From Endotrypanum monterogeii (Eukaryota > Euglenozoa > Kinetoplastea > Trypanosomatida > Trypanosomatidae), in NCBI GenBank assembly GCA_000333855.2, contig CM007333.1:88069-152068 (forward strand): a stretch of 64,000 nt of DNA. Reading direction: 5' to 3'. Positions within the stretch are counted from its first letter, which is position 1. Every line of letters begins with the position of its first letter. This document shows positions 1 to 11,000 of this stretch, piece after piece. The translations under genes and the position numbers were made by a program. Under the pieces are notes generated by a model. That model searched no databases. It was not told the origin of the DNA and saw only the letters and a program-made list of their open reading frames with translations.

Positions 1-188
1 GGAACGTGCTTGCCAGCACCAGTCTCCGAGAAGAACGTGTTGAACGCGTCGTCCTCGACACCGATGCTCTTGTCGGACGGCATCGAGCCATCGGGCTGGA
101 TGCCGTGCTCGAGGCAGAAAAGCTCCCAGCACGCGTTACCGACCTGGCAACCGGCCTGGCCGATGTGAATGCAGATGGCCTCACGCAT
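1..188 (-). CDS. Alpha-tubulin, N-terminal 62 residues (cut by window edge)
   Basis: Alpha-tubulin is the GTP-binding partner of beta-tubulin in microtubules of the cytoskeleton, spindle and axoneme. The minus strand opens with [13 protein letters not shown], followed by the conserved [10 protein letters not shown] segment of the nucleotide-binding domain. Lysine 40, the acetylation site of axonemal alpha-tubulin, is present in the context SDKSIG. The start is the ATG read from 188, as in all alpha-tubulins; codon use is strongly GC-ending, as expected of a highly expressed gene. About 62 of roughly 451 residues are visible. In Leishmania this gene is a tandem array, so more copies probably lie beyond the left edge. 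It is the last gene of the minus-strand block seen here. Confidence 0.98.
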   Translation of the reverse strand, partial: MREAICIHIGQAGCQVGNACWELFCLEHGIQPDGSMPSDKSIGVEDDAFNTFFSETGAGKHV

Positions 189-284
189 GGTTGAAGTGAA
201 AAAAAAAAAAGTAAACGGGGTTTGAAAGGTTTGTTTGAAGAACGAGAGCGAGAAGCTGCACGTGTGTGTTGTGTTGTGTTGTGT

Positions 285-322
<38 letters not shown>

Positions 323-843
323 GCCAGGAGGGAAGGATGTGAGGCATAACTCAAGGTGCGAAGTAGGCGAGGAAGGGGACGACATGCATCGCAGGCGCTG
401 TCCGCCCGACAACAGCAGAGCGGCGCTCCCTGAGGCATAGAACGGGGGTCTCGCTCGTGTATCTCTGTGTTTGTGTGTGTAGGGGGGGGGAGGAAGACGA
501 CAGGTCGTCGCGTGCCGCAGATCCGTAAACGGCGCAGCACCCCCCCCCCCCGCCCCCCCCCCAGTAGCTCAGTCACACACACACAGTGTCGCATGTACTG
601 ACGGTTGTGCTTAGCCCGAGATGTAAAGACGTGGAAGGAGCTGTAGAGTCCGCTCTAGGTGTTTTTGTTCCTCTTCTGATTTTTTTTTTGTGTCCATCGT
701 GGCAGAGGGAGGTGAGGTGCGAAAGCTGGTGAACTGAGCAGCAGCATCAGAGCGTAAACTTTTTGTGGAGAGTCGCTGGCAGAAGGGGATGCGGAGAACT
801 GCGAATCTGATTGCTGGAAATGTTCAACGGTGCCGTCACAAGT
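189..843. other. Intergenic spacer between SCC2-like gene and alpha-tubulin
   Basis: No gene is seen. On the minus strand it would hold the 3' UTR of the SCC2-like gene and the alpha-tubulin splice region. It contains a (TG)n run at 289-319, which is a CA run in the transcript, and two C-rich runs near 540-562. A possible spliced-leader acceptor for alpha-tubulin is the minus-strand AG at 256-257, which would give a 5' UTR of about 67 bases; this is a guess from the motif. Confidence 0.5.
289..319. repeat. (TG)n microsatellite
   Basis: About 15 TG units directly upstream of the alpha-tubulin splice region. Simple repeats of this kind are common in Leishmania intergenic DNA. Confidence 0.95.
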
Positions 844-3800
844 TTATTCATCGGCGTCGCTGCTGAGGGAGCTGCACGAGTTTTCAAGTGTGGATGTATC
901 GTTTCCTGTAGTTGTCGTTGGTGACAAGGAGGATGCAGGCGTATCTTCACCGGACGCCTCATCTTCACTGGACGTTCCACTAGACGACGGAAGACGCTGT
1001 TTTGGGGGCCGCCGTGATGCCAGCGGGTGTTGCGCAGCTTTCGTTTTTTTCTTTAGTGGGGATGTTCCATACCTCGACGGGTTACGGGACGAGGGACGAG
1101 GCCTCTTGAAGTCGTCTGCACTCTCGTGCAACAGCGCGGCCTCGAGCTCGAGGCTTAGAGCGAGCCATTCCCTTTTTGTCACATCCCTTGACGTTTGGGC
1201 AGCCGAAGACCCTTGCAATGCGGTCCCCAAGATTCCCGCAAGTCGCTGGAGGCGATCTATCAAATCAGCGGTTGCGGATGCATGTGCAGTGCTTCGGTGC
1301 AGCGTTGGTACTCTGCTGTGCGGTGCTCCCCCTTTGGGAGCGCGATGGTGCTGCCGGTTGCAAGAATGCCCAAGCTTTGACGATTGGACGCGGTACTCTA
1401 ACCTCAGACTTTGGCAGAGATAATGTAATAGTACAGCGCCAACCGCTTTCCACTGCATCAGCATCCGGGAGCTCGCATCAGTGCACGGCGGTGATGTACC
1501 CGAAACCTCGTTGCCCCGTAGCCAGTCCAACGCTGCTTGCCCGTTCAGGTCAAAGCCGTTACGAGCCTGCTGCAGTACATGCACCACTTCGCTTTCCTGT
1601 GGAAAAGGCAGGGTCGCAAGCGCCAGTGTCAAGTGAGACAGAAACGAAAATGGATGCAGGAGGTGGAAAAGAGTACCTGGCGAAGGCGAGGCGCCCGACT
1701 TACGTTCGGCATCAGCAATCTGCTGCGTATGTTCCTCATACCAGGACAGCACCTTCCCATCCTCGTAGAAGAAACGCAAAAGGGTGGTGATCATGCTCTC
1801 ACGCAGCCGCTTGCGCAGCAGAGTGTACACAGTGCCATGAACACTATACCCGTGGAACATGTCATCTGCACCGCGCCCCACAGAAGGAGCAGGGGTCACC
1901 GGTTTGTCAGGCACCACAGCGCTGAGAAGCAAATTTGCATCACAAGTGTGGTGCAGACGATACGCAAGCATTACGCCACGCCCGATCGACATACCGACCA
2001 CCTCCTCATGGCGCTCGCAGTGAGCAGAAAGAAGAGAGACAGCCTGCTGTCGCAGCGGCGCATGCACATCCGCGGCAAGGGCCACAATAACCTGCATGTA
2101 CTTGTCAGGCGGCAGCAACCCCCCGTGCGCGGCTTGCTGAAACAAACGCAGACAAAGCACACGCACTTGGCTGCTAGGACTGCCGCAGCTCAGCCGGGCA
2201 ATGTCACCATGAAAGTGTTGGAGGACCCACGTTGTCATGCCACTATTGAAGTCCTGTGTGTGCGCTGTAGCCGAGAAGTGCGGTGACGGGACAGCCCTCG
2301 CGCTAGGACCCGCCTTCCTCTGATGCAACACACCGCCAGCCGCAGCTTGCCTACAGCGCATGCGCTTGGACGGGCCGCTAGGAGCCGGTGCGTCATACAT
2401 GTCGCTCTTGTCCTGGCTACCACTTGAAGCGTCGCTGGTGTTTCCACCTCCATCGCTGCAGCTCGAGCCGAGGATGAGTGCCGTTGTGTTCATGCGGATG
2501 GCCTGTTGTGCTGCCGCCTCCACCCGCTGATCCTCCTCCTTGAGAAAATCTGTCAACAAGGAAAGACCTTGTAGTTGAAAATTTACGTCGTTCGAGCAAA
2601 GAGCGGCGCGAATGTGTCCCTGGGCACGAAGAAAATAAGTCGCTGGATCCAGGAGACACAGCGACGCCATCACGCGCAGGGCAATCACGGCAACGCCCTT
2701 CTGTGCGTCTGAGCTGCCACAACTTCCCAAAACACCTTCCAGGAGCTGGTACGTGTTCTCCATGATACCGGATCCAGAAATAAGCGTCTTCGGGACTGCT
2801 GCCCCGGCGTTATGACCCACTGAGGGCTCCTCCACCAAGGCTGGATGCGGCGGGTGCTGCTTCCAGCCCGGGTACATTCGCAAAAACTCAGACAGGAGAA
2901 AGAGGAAGCGCTGAGTGTAGGCGACACTCTGTGGTTGCGTGGCCAGGCTGGGCAGCAATCCTCGCACGCGGGTGTAGTAAGTATTCATGAGCGAATAACA
3001 GAGCTGCAGGTACGGCACATTCACCTTTGCAGAGAATGAGTGCTTGGCCCCACACGTGATGAGAGCGCAGAGTGCACCGCAGGAGGCCACGATGACGCGC
3101 TGCTGAAACGGACCAACGTATTTGGACAGCAATGCTGTCAAGCAGCGTGCGAGTTGGTCAAGGGAGACGAGGGGCAGCCGAGGGGCCTTCAACACAGCAT
3201 GGAGGATTTGACACATGTGCAGCAGCGCACCGCCGAGCGCCTCTGGCGTCTTGGCAAGTGGTGATGTGGAAGACGGAGGGTATGTGATAGACTGCACTAG
3301 CACTTCTGCCAGCGGCTGCACCCACTCACTATGGGCAAGCGCAAGTGCCCGAAGCGCGGCAAGGGATAAAACGGCGTCTTCAATCGAATGGAAACAAGTG
3401 TACCGCGTCCACAGCGATCGCGCGGCACAGCGCATCACGTGGAGAAGCCTCGCCATGTCGACATGATAGCCGCGTGGTCGACGACGCGTCGCAGTAGTAG
3501 TAACAGCAGCGGCAGTGGCAGTGGCAGTGTGATAAGCAGCCTCGCCTGCCGAATCGTACGCAGCCACGTATGCGTGCATGCCTCTTAAGAGACACACCAG
3601 AGGATGGTCTTCACTCAGGTCGTGTGGATATTCTGGTGCAGCCATCACCACCAGCGCAACGAGCTCCTTTGCTAGCTGCGCGTCAGCCCCAGTGAGGGAT
3701 CCCACAGTGTCGCCTAGTGTTACCACCCAACGGCGCAGAAAGTGTTTCACCACCTCCTCCTGATGTCTCTGCGCCTCCATGTCGCTGTGGACAGCGAACT

Positions 3801-6800
3801 GCAGCAATTTGTGCTGGATGAAAGACAGTAGTGAGGCGCCGTGTGGGGTGACAAAAAGACCCTGGTGGGCGTCATCCGTGAGAAATGTGTTGAGTGCAGC
3901 GATGGTGCGCGAAACCACCGCGGCACTCTTGTCGCTAAGAAGATGAAGGAGGCTGCTCACCACCTCAGCCATAACCCCATCGGTGCCCGCAACGTAGCAG
4001 TCGGCCGCAGTGACGGTTGCGCCATTCAGCATGGTAACGAGAAGGGGAACTATGGACTCTCGCACCCTTGCGCTGTCATCCTGCACACACTGCCGAGCAA
4101 CGGGCCACAGATAACGATGGAGCGGCGGATATACCGCACCAAGACGGGCGAGGTGGGCGAGTGTTTTCTTCTGCACGACATCTGAAACGGGAGCTGCAAC
4201 ATCCTGGGCGTCTGTAAAGTGGGATATGGATAGGAGCAATGACACCAAAGTGTGCCGTGTGCGCAAACTGAGCATCGAGTTGCGTAGCTGGGTGCTAATG
4301 GCCTGTGTCCACGCACACACATCCGTCCAGTTCACTGGTGCGTCCCCCACACCGGAGGGACGCTGCCACCGCACGAGTGTGGCCAACGCTGCCTGAGAGA
4401 AAACTTTCTGATCGGTATCTTGGAGCGAGGCCCACGTCGTGAGCTGTGCCGCTCGCACATGAAGCCATACCGCAGCGTAGTCGGCGGTGGTCGACGGGTT
4501 TGAAATCAGCTGCGACTCAGCAACGTAGACGCATACCATCATTCTAAGAAGCATTGTATCCGTCGCATCGGAGTTTGCCGTCGCTTCCTGGCCGGGTGTG
4601 CCGCACATGCGCTCCCAGGCCTCTTGATCGTCAGGGGCGGGTTGCACAGGGAGAGACAAAACCTGCTGAAGTCCTATGAGAGCTGCCCCCTGACTGGAAC
4701 ACGCAGATTCTCTGAGTCGCTCCACCTCTGCCAAAAGAGTCGTCGACAAAGACAACTGCCTTTCGTCAAAGAGCTTCAGCGCAACATGGGCCACCACATC
4801 TACCGCTAGAGGGCGCAGCGCCTCCGCGGACGACGCCATCGCAGACTCGGTGCCGAGACAAAGCTGCGCCAGTGCACGCACGAAGGCGTGCAGCAGCATA
4901 TCTGCGCCCGGCCACTCTGGCAACCCAAGGAGATCAACCAAGTCCTCCGCCACCCGTACGGCGACCGCGGACGCCGCTGTGTCCTCGACTCGGCCCCCCT
5001 CCCCCGCGCGCCGAATAAGAAGTATCTCATGGACAAACGCGCTGGCCCACGAGCTGCACTGGCGCTGTATAGTTTCCACGGTGATCTGCTCGCTAACTTC
5101 GTCTGAGATGATCAACGACTGCGCAGCAGAAAGCATGGCAACAGTGAGAGGTAGCACAGTACGCCCGACGTAGTTCACACGATACGACCTGTGCATCAGA
5201 CCCACAGAAGACAATGGTAGACGCTGAAAAAACACCTCCACCGAGCGTTGCCGCCCCATCTGTAGGCGATTCCAGATGCAACGATACAAATGAACTGCGC
5301 TGTCGGTGACGTAGGTGCTGTAGAGCAAGTGCACCTTCTCACCACAATTGCGTGTCACATAAAAAAGGCACTGGTAGCACAGCTCCTCAAGACGGTAGAC
5401 ATCAGTGGCAGGTATAAGATGCACCGTGCGGTTGTTCAACATTACCGCATAGCTGCGCAAGTAACCTCGTAGCTGCTCGAGCCAAGGGAACAGACTCGAA
5501 GGGGTGGAGACACCAGAAACTACGCTGCCCCGCTCAGGAACTGTTGAGGAATGGCAAACCTGCGTGGCGCCCGCCTCGACGCCCCCTGCAGCAGCCGCGG
5601 CATTAGTCGACGATTGCACTTGCGTTAGCAACGCCGTGACGCTGCGAATGACACGAGCAAAGACATCGATTGTACGACCTACAAGTCCCACTGACACCGC
5701 CTCGGTGGGAAAGTGGGGGTGCGCCAAACACTGGCAGCAAAGCCATGTGCGCACAGACCAGACTGCTCCATGAAGGCCAGAGTCGAAAGATGATACCGCC
5801 GCTGCCGTATCGGAGTCAGCACCCGATTCAGCGAGTGTCATCAAGCAAGAGGTCACCTGCTCACATGGAATACCATCGAAAGGATGCACTTGAAGGGGCA
5901 GCCAAGTCACAAAGCGAATAAGCAGTGGCGCATTGTAAGAAACCGCACCGCTGCTACCACCACTGTGGATTTGCCGCACAAATTCTGAGAAGGACACCGA
6001 CTTCGTATCGGCGCGCTCGGTGGCACTTGAGGACATCCCAAGCGACTCGAGGTTCGCCGACTCCGGTGTTGTGCGCGGCATGTAGTTCGGCGCCGCACCA
6101 AGAGTAGAAGAAGTGGACGTGACGGTCGCACTCGCCCGTTGGCGCCCATTCATGGACATCGACGAGGCGCCAGAAGGCTGGAGCAAGCCCCGCGAGCTCG
6201 CTGACACATCTGCCAATGCACTACCCGATTCGATCGGTCGCTGCGGTCTTGACATTATCACGGCAGCGTCCTCGCCACCGACCCAACTCTCCGCGTCGGG
6301 CACTCGCGTCAGTGGTACGCGATGCCTGGAATAATCTGTACCGACAGGTAGTCGAGACGACGACGGTGTCGCTACCTCACCCTGCATTCGCAGTTGGGAA
6401 ACATTCGGCAGCGTGTTTTGGTGCCCCATAGAGGAAAGCAGTCCCTGGATGCCCGACGACACGTTCTGGCTGAGCAGGTGCGCAGCATCCGCGCAGTCCT
6501 TAGAGCAATGCACGTTGTCGCAGTCCATGGAACTACCACAGTTCGCACGGAATGGGCCCACCTCCTGGTGAAATTGTTCTTGGAAAAAGTGCGAGAAGCC
6601 CCCAGTAAGGAGCAGCTGCTGAGCAGAATCCTGCATACCCCTTGACATGTGATCCAGTTCCTCTGCCCGCCATGACAAAGCGGAGATTCCATTTTGCAGC
6701 CCAGTGCCGGATGTCCCCTCCTGTTCCGCCCTCGTCCACTCCATCTCAAGCCGTAGTTGCGATACCAAGCGAGGCACCGGGAAAGAAAGAAGCAGCTTGG

Positions 6801-6876
6801 GTACGGGATTCACAGACTCATCAGCCGCTATGAAGCACGGCTTCGGGGGAAGTGGAGCGAGAGGCTTGGTGGACAT
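844..6876 (-). CDS. SCC2: SCC2/NIPBL-type cohesin loader
   Basis: A HEAT-repeat protein of 2010 residues. SCC2 (NIPBL, Nipped-B) with SCC4 loads cohesin onto chromosomes and stimulates its ATPase. Supporting features are a central HEAT stretch near residue 940 with VRESIVPLLVTML, matching the SCC2 segment that in other species carries VRESAVDL, and a conserved C-terminal region at about residues 1565-1660 with VRVLCLRLFQQA and the pattern of an initial HEAT helix, a GL-P loop and LLSAHCERH. The N-terminal 300 residues are Ser-rich and unstructured, where SCC4 would bind. The C-terminus ends in a Lys/Arg-rich then Ser/Asp-rich tail. I chose the ATG at 6876 because a good splice acceptor lies 12 bases before it; an in-frame ATG at 6948 would lie upstream of that acceptor. 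An ordinary HEAT protein is the alternative. Confidence 0.7.
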   Translation of the reverse strand: MSTKPLAPLPPKPCFIAADESVNPVPKLLLSFPVPRLVSQLRLEMEWTRAEQEGTSGTGLQNGISALSWRAEELDHMSRGMQDSAQQLLLTGGFSHFFQEQFHQEVGPFRANCGSSMDCDNVHCSKDCADAAHLLSQNVSSGIQGLLSSMGHQNTLPNVSQLRMQGEVATPSSSRLPVGTDYSRHRVPLTRVPDAESWVGGEDAAVIMSRPQRPIESGSALADVSASSRGLLQPSGASSMSMNGRQRASATVTSTSSTLGAAPNYMPRTTPESANLESLGMSSSATERADTKSVSFSEFVRQIHSGGSSGAVSYNAPLLIRFVTWLPLQVHPFDGIPCEQVTSCLMTLAESGADSDTAAAVSSFDSGLHGAVWSVRTWLCCQCLAHPHFPTEAVSVGLVGRTIDVFARVIRSVTALLTQVQSSTNAAAAAGGVEAGATQVCHSSTVPERGSVVSGVSTPSSLFPWLEQLRGYLRSYAVMLNNRTVHLIPATDVYRLEELCYQCLFYVTRNCGEKVHLLYSTYVTDSAVHLYRCIWNRLQMGRQRSVEVFFQRLPLSSVGLMHRSYRVNYVGRTVLPLTVAMLSAAQSLIISDEVSEQITVETIQRQCSSWASAFVHEILLIRRAGEGGRVEDTAASAVAVRVAEDLVDLLGLPEWPGADMLLHAFVRALAQLCLGTESAMASSAEALRPLAVDVVAHVALKLFDERQLSLSTTLLAEVERLRESACSSQGAALIGLQQVLSLPVQPAPDDQEAWERMCGTPGQEATANSDATDTMLLRMMVCVYVAESQLISNPSTTADYAAVWLHVRAAQLTTWASLQDTDQKVFSQAALATLVRWQRPSGVGDAPVNWTDVCAWTQAISTQLRNSMLSLRTRHTLVSLLLSISHFTDAQDVAAPVSDVVQKKTLAHLARLGAVYPPLHRYLWPVARQCVQDDSARVRESIVPLLVTMLNGATVTAADCYVAGTDGVMAEVVSSLLHLLSDKSAAVVSRTIAALNTFLTDDAHQGLFVTPHGASLLSFIQHKLLQFAVHSDMEAQRHQEEVVKHFLRRWVVTLGDTVGSLTGADAQLAKELVALVVMAAPEYPHDLSEDHPLVCLLRGMHAYVAAYDSAGEAAYHTATATAAAVTTTATRRRPRGYHVDMARLLHVMRCAARSLWTRYTCFHSIEDAVLSLAALRALALAHSEWVQPLAEVLVQSITYPPSSTSPLAKTPEALGGALLHMCQILHAVLKAPRLPLVSLDQLARCLTALLSKYVGPFQQRVIVASCGALCALITCGAKHSFSAKVNVPYLQLCYSLMNTYYTRVRGLLPSLATQPQSVAYTQRFLFLLSEFLRMYPGWKQHPPHPALVEEPSVGHNAGAAVPKTLISGSGIMENTYQLLEGVLGSCGSSDAQKGVAVIALRVMASLCLLDPATYFLRAQGHIRAALCSNDVNFQLQGLSLLTDFLKEEDQRVEAAAQQAIRMNTTALILGSSCSDGGGNTSDASSGSQDKSDMYDAPAPSGPSKRMRCRQAAAGGVLHQRKAGPSARAVPSPHFSATAHTQDFNSGMTTWVLQHFHGDIARLSCGSPSSQVRVLCLRLFQQAAHGGLLPPDKYMQVIVALAADVHAPLRQQAVSLLSAHCERHEEVVGMSIGRGVMLAYRLHHTCDANLLLSAVVPDKPVTPAPSVGRGADDMFHGYSVHGTVYTLLRKRLRESMITTLLRFFYEDGKVLSWYEEHTQQIADAERKSGASPSPGTLFHLLHPFSFLSHLTLALATLPFPQESEVVHVLQQARNGFDLNGQAALDWLRGNEVSGTSPPCTDASSRMLMQWKAVGAVLLHYLCQSLRLEYRVQSSKLGHSCNRQHHRAPKGGAPHSRVPTLHRSTAHASATADLIDRLQRLAGILGTALQGSSAAQTSRDVTKREWLALSLELEAALLHESADDFKRPRPSSRNPSRYGTSPLKKKTKAAQHPLASRRPPKQRLPSSSGTSSEDEASGEDTPASSLSPTTTTGNDTSTLENSCSSLSSDADE

Positions 6877-6888
6877 GCTTTTGCTCTC

Positions 6889-6940
6889 CTGCAAGAAGCA
6901 TACACACAAAGACACCGGAAAACAAAAAGCAGGAAAAAAA
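6889..6940 (-). promoter_or_regulatory. Probable spliced-leader acceptor and pyrimidine tract of SCC2-like gene
   Basis: Read on the minus strand, a T/C-rich tract ends in TTCTTGCAG with the AG at 6890-6889, then 12 bases, then the ATG at 6876. This is the normal layout of trypanosomatid trans-splice sites and it decides the start codon. Confidence 0.6.
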
Positions 6941-7163
6941 GTGCTCAAGTGGGACCGTGCCTTCTCTATGTATCTGAATGTGTGTCTGTCCGTTTCTATG
7001 TGTGTACGTGAACGTGCTCTATGTATCTGAGTGCCTGCGTGTATGTGCCCCCTTGATCCCCTCGACTAGCCACCCACCGATTCCACTAGGGATACGAGAA
7101 GGAACAAAAAAAAAAATTACAAACAGCGACAAGAAGCCCCCTCCCCTTCAACTCCTCTCTTGG

Positions 7164-7184
7164 TATATATATATATATATATAT
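7164..7184. repeat. (TA)n microsatellite
   Basis: About ten TA units followed by imperfect GTATAT units. It is one of several such runs in the spacers of this window. Confidence 0.95.
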
Positions 7185-8054
7185 GTATTTGTATATGTAT
7201 ATGTATATATTAGTTACGTAGACGGAAGCACAACTTCCACTTGCGCACCTCGAATAGAGAGGGGAAATAAGAATGTGCCCCAAGGCAGCGTGGGTGTGGG
7301 GGTGGTGATATGGACGAAACAAAGAGTAACAAAAACAAAATGACGCAACGTGCAGGAGGGCAACGCATGCGCAACGAAGCAGGCGGTGAGTGGCGCACGG
7401 GACTTGCGCAATTAGAGAAGAGGAAGTGGAGAGAGAGAGAGATTCACCAAATAAAAAGAAAGATGAACAAGGGCGATGAAGGTCACACGACGGGGGTGCC
7501 CAAAAGAAAACGAACATATTTTTGTTCATCGCCTGTGATAAGGCACAGGCGACCAGAAAAGGGGAAGCACGACAGATCAAACTCCAACAGCGCAACATTG
7601 AAGAGGGCCGCCGCCGCCCCCTCGCCAACACACACACACACTGATATGTGCCAACAAAACGCCACCAAGAATATCAAATGGAAAGAGTCAGGAGAAACAA
7701 GTGTGACGGCTCCAAAAAAAAATGCCGAGACAGGGGGATGCACACGGGGTGTAGCAAGGATCAGCGAAATGCATTCCGTATTTCTTAGCAACTTGTGCGT
7801 CAGTGCCGCGAACTCCCAGTGATACGAAGACGCCTAAGCCCCCGAGGTCGTGTCATGCCGCCCTTGCATGAACAGCTCGCGCCCGACATATACAGAGGAT
7901 GGATCAGATCGACGCCGACTGACTACAATTTTAAAAAGGACTCCAAGTAGATGGCGGTCCGGCGGGGAGCTCCGGTATGTAGGCGTTGGCGTCTGTAGGG
8001 GGGGAAAGAGGGTTAACTACACATGTTTTTTTTTGTCTGTGAATAAGTCTGATG

Positions 8055-11000
8055 TTACGGTTGTACACAAGCAAGATCTGGTTGTTGAGAGGAAGTGGGA
8101 ACAAAATCATAGCAGCGGCACTTCACCATGATCGACTCCTGTAACTCAGACAAGTCCCGGCAGTCTTCATAGAGATTCTCCAGGAACTGTTGCGTCGCCA
8201 GCATGGCACGCTCCTCCGTGTGGGTCGGAATGCGGGAAAGACGCGCTCGCTCGCGCCATAGCAAAACAACCGGCAGCACTTCCTCCACCATGCGATGCAC
8301 CAGAAAATCGAAGGCGAGAAGGCGAATCGCCTCCAGCCCGCGCAGCGTCTCGAACAGAGCCGGGGCAATCATAACATCACCGAGCCTGTGCCGCTCCATT
8401 CCACTCCAAGCATGAGACCTGGATGCATGAGCCTCAAAGGCAGCCATGGGCTCTCGCAGCAGCGAAAAGAGGGAGAGGTACACGCGGTAAATAGTGTGTA
8501 GGTGACTTCGGGGAAGCCCAATGCCGACGGATGTGACCGACTCCGTCGTGGCCACGGTAGTCGAAGTGTAGTGCGTCCATGGCCAGTCAATGGGAGGGGG
8601 AGTCGGCAGAGGCACTCTGCCGAGGTCACAGGCGTACTCCTCCTCGTCCCCGGATGCGTCACCCTCTCCTCCCTCGCTCACCCTTAAACGTGCTTGCTGC
8701 CCACCACCTCGACTTTGCTGTGCCAACCGGCGACGCTCTGCCCCTTCGTCGATCAAGCGCTGTCTCGTCACATCGGCCCATGCTAGGGATGCAGTGGTTG
8801 TGAGGAAACAAGTGAGCCCACGCACCACCGTCTGAACAGCAATGACGGCCACTTGGTCGTGCAGCGTGCAGTGGCACAAGACAGCATGCACCACCTCTAG
8901 CACCACGGTCTGAAGTGCCCGTACGCGAATGTGTGCCGAGGTAGTGTGACGCTCCTGATCTTCGTCCATAGCCTCTTGGGGCACACAGTAGTTCAGATAA
9001 GCTGCGAGATCCAGTCCATCGCGCAGAAGAGACAAGGCAGCTCTGCGGCCAATCACATCTTCCGCGGGGGACGTGCTATCGTAGCGGCTGGATAGTTGAA
9101 GGGCATCACGCGCTACATGAATCGTACTGGCAACAAAGTCTGCCACCTGTGCGGCCTCCTCCAGGGAAACCACTTGAGGAAACGCCCGTGTGAAGCAGGC
9201 CGACATAGCAGTCACAGAAAGTCGCTGACGCACGAGAGCGATTAAATCAGCGCTGCCACCAGCCAATATCGCGTGGTCGCTGCATCCGTCATCTCCGCCT
9301 CTAACAAAGCGACGCTCCAGGAGAGCAAGACTGCCGCGCAGCACACTTGCCGCTGCGGGTCGCAGATGCTCCTCCCTCACCGCTCGCGCTGTCTCATCTA
9401 CGATGAGAGTAGAATGACGAAGGAGAAACAACATTGTGTCTCTCTCTCCAGACGTGGCGCTGTACACCTCCACGCAATGCAGTGCAGCCTCGTGCACTAA
9501 TCCACTAGCAGTTGCCTTCTCGAGAACAAGGTAGAGAGTCAGAGCAAAGAAACGCTCAAGGGCGTCGCCCTGCTCCCTATTCAACTCCACTGATGTGGAT
9601 CCACACCCGCACTGAAGCACTTCCGCCGACAAGGCTAACACGCGCAGCAGTGTAGCAGCGACGACTTGCCGATGGTGTACCTGCTGATAGGTACAAAGCT
9701 CCTCATCTTTAGTAATGGCCCAGAGGTGGGGCTGCGCTACAATGCACCAGAGCTGCTCAAATGCACCGGTAGTCAAATCCGCTGGTCGCGGGTACGTACA
9801 AGACTCGGGTGATTTGCTACCAGAGGTCCCTGCAACCGCCAGGGAAGAAGGCGAACTAGTTGGAGAAGAACGAATAGACTGCGCGGGGTGAAACTGCCAC
9901 ACAACGAGTCGCGAAAGCACGTACAGGACGGCTGGGTGCACTGCGTATGCGTCCCAGTCTTGGAGCACCTCGTCATACTCCCTGAGCAACGCATTCGTCA
10001 AGCATTCCCCGACCGTCTCGTCACTATCAAAGTGGCAGGACTCCGGCGTCAGCGTAGAAAACGTTGGAAGTCTGGCGACAGCGCCGGCGAGACAGAACAG
10101 AAACTCATCCACAACACCGGCAGGGTAGTTGCGCGGGCGGCGGTGAGTGTATAGAGCCTCCTCACTCATCTCTGTGCCCACCAGTCGAACACACTTGCGA
10201 ACGACAGACAGGAAAATAGAAACCGTGGACTCACAGACTAGCGGGTACGCGGCCGTCTGCGGTGATGAATATATAGGGAAAAAATGGTCACGGAGTCCCG
10301 AAACTCGAGCCACCGTCGTTGCGAGATGAAGCAGCTCTACACCTCTCAGGCATTGCAGTGCCTCGGTTACGGCAAGCACAGCCCAGGAACTATTCATAAG
10401 AGTGAGCATACGGACGTCGGTAGAGCTAGAGAGGTTGCTAGCGGTTAACGCAACCAAATTTGTCGCCTCCACCGCACCGAATACATCATCGCCGAGGTGG
10501 TACAGGTGATCCATGTTCTCCACAATGGAGTAGGCTACGATCAGCAGGGAACCCAGCGGTATTGTGCTGCACACCGTCATGGCTGGTGACAGCAACACCG
10601 AGACAATGAGCGACTTCAGTGCGGTCACCGTAACTGGAGCAAAAGCTCCTTGCACGATAGCTGAGGGCTCCAAAATAGAGCGTAGCGCAGTAACCAAGTG
10701 CCCTGCAGTGTCCTGTAACCAAATAGCAGGCTCTGCAGTGGCAAACGATGTACCTAGGGCAGTGTGAAGCAGGCTCATCGCTGCTAGGCAGACCTTGGTG
10801 GAGTCCTTGCCGTGATGAGCACGATGGATGTATCGCACAGCTACTGACACAATACCGGGGAGACAGAGTCGTACGTTTTCCGTCCCGATAACCTCCACAA
10901 TGGCCTGGCAAGCATCCAGGCTGTCCAACTGCAGCTGCCGAAACCAGTTCTTTGAGTTACCGTTGAGAGACTTGAGCAGCTCAAGGATGAACAGGGCCGC

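Larger units (their letters stand above)
6877..8054. other. Intergenic spacer, microsatellite-rich
   Basis: No gene is seen. It separates the TTI1-like and SCC2-like genes. It contains a (TA)n run at 7164-7184 followed by degenerate TATG units, several purine-rich stretches and a GA run near 7430-7442. The minus strand would carry the TTI1-like 3' UTR from 8054 downward and the SCC2-like splice region near 6889-6940. Confidence 0.5.
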
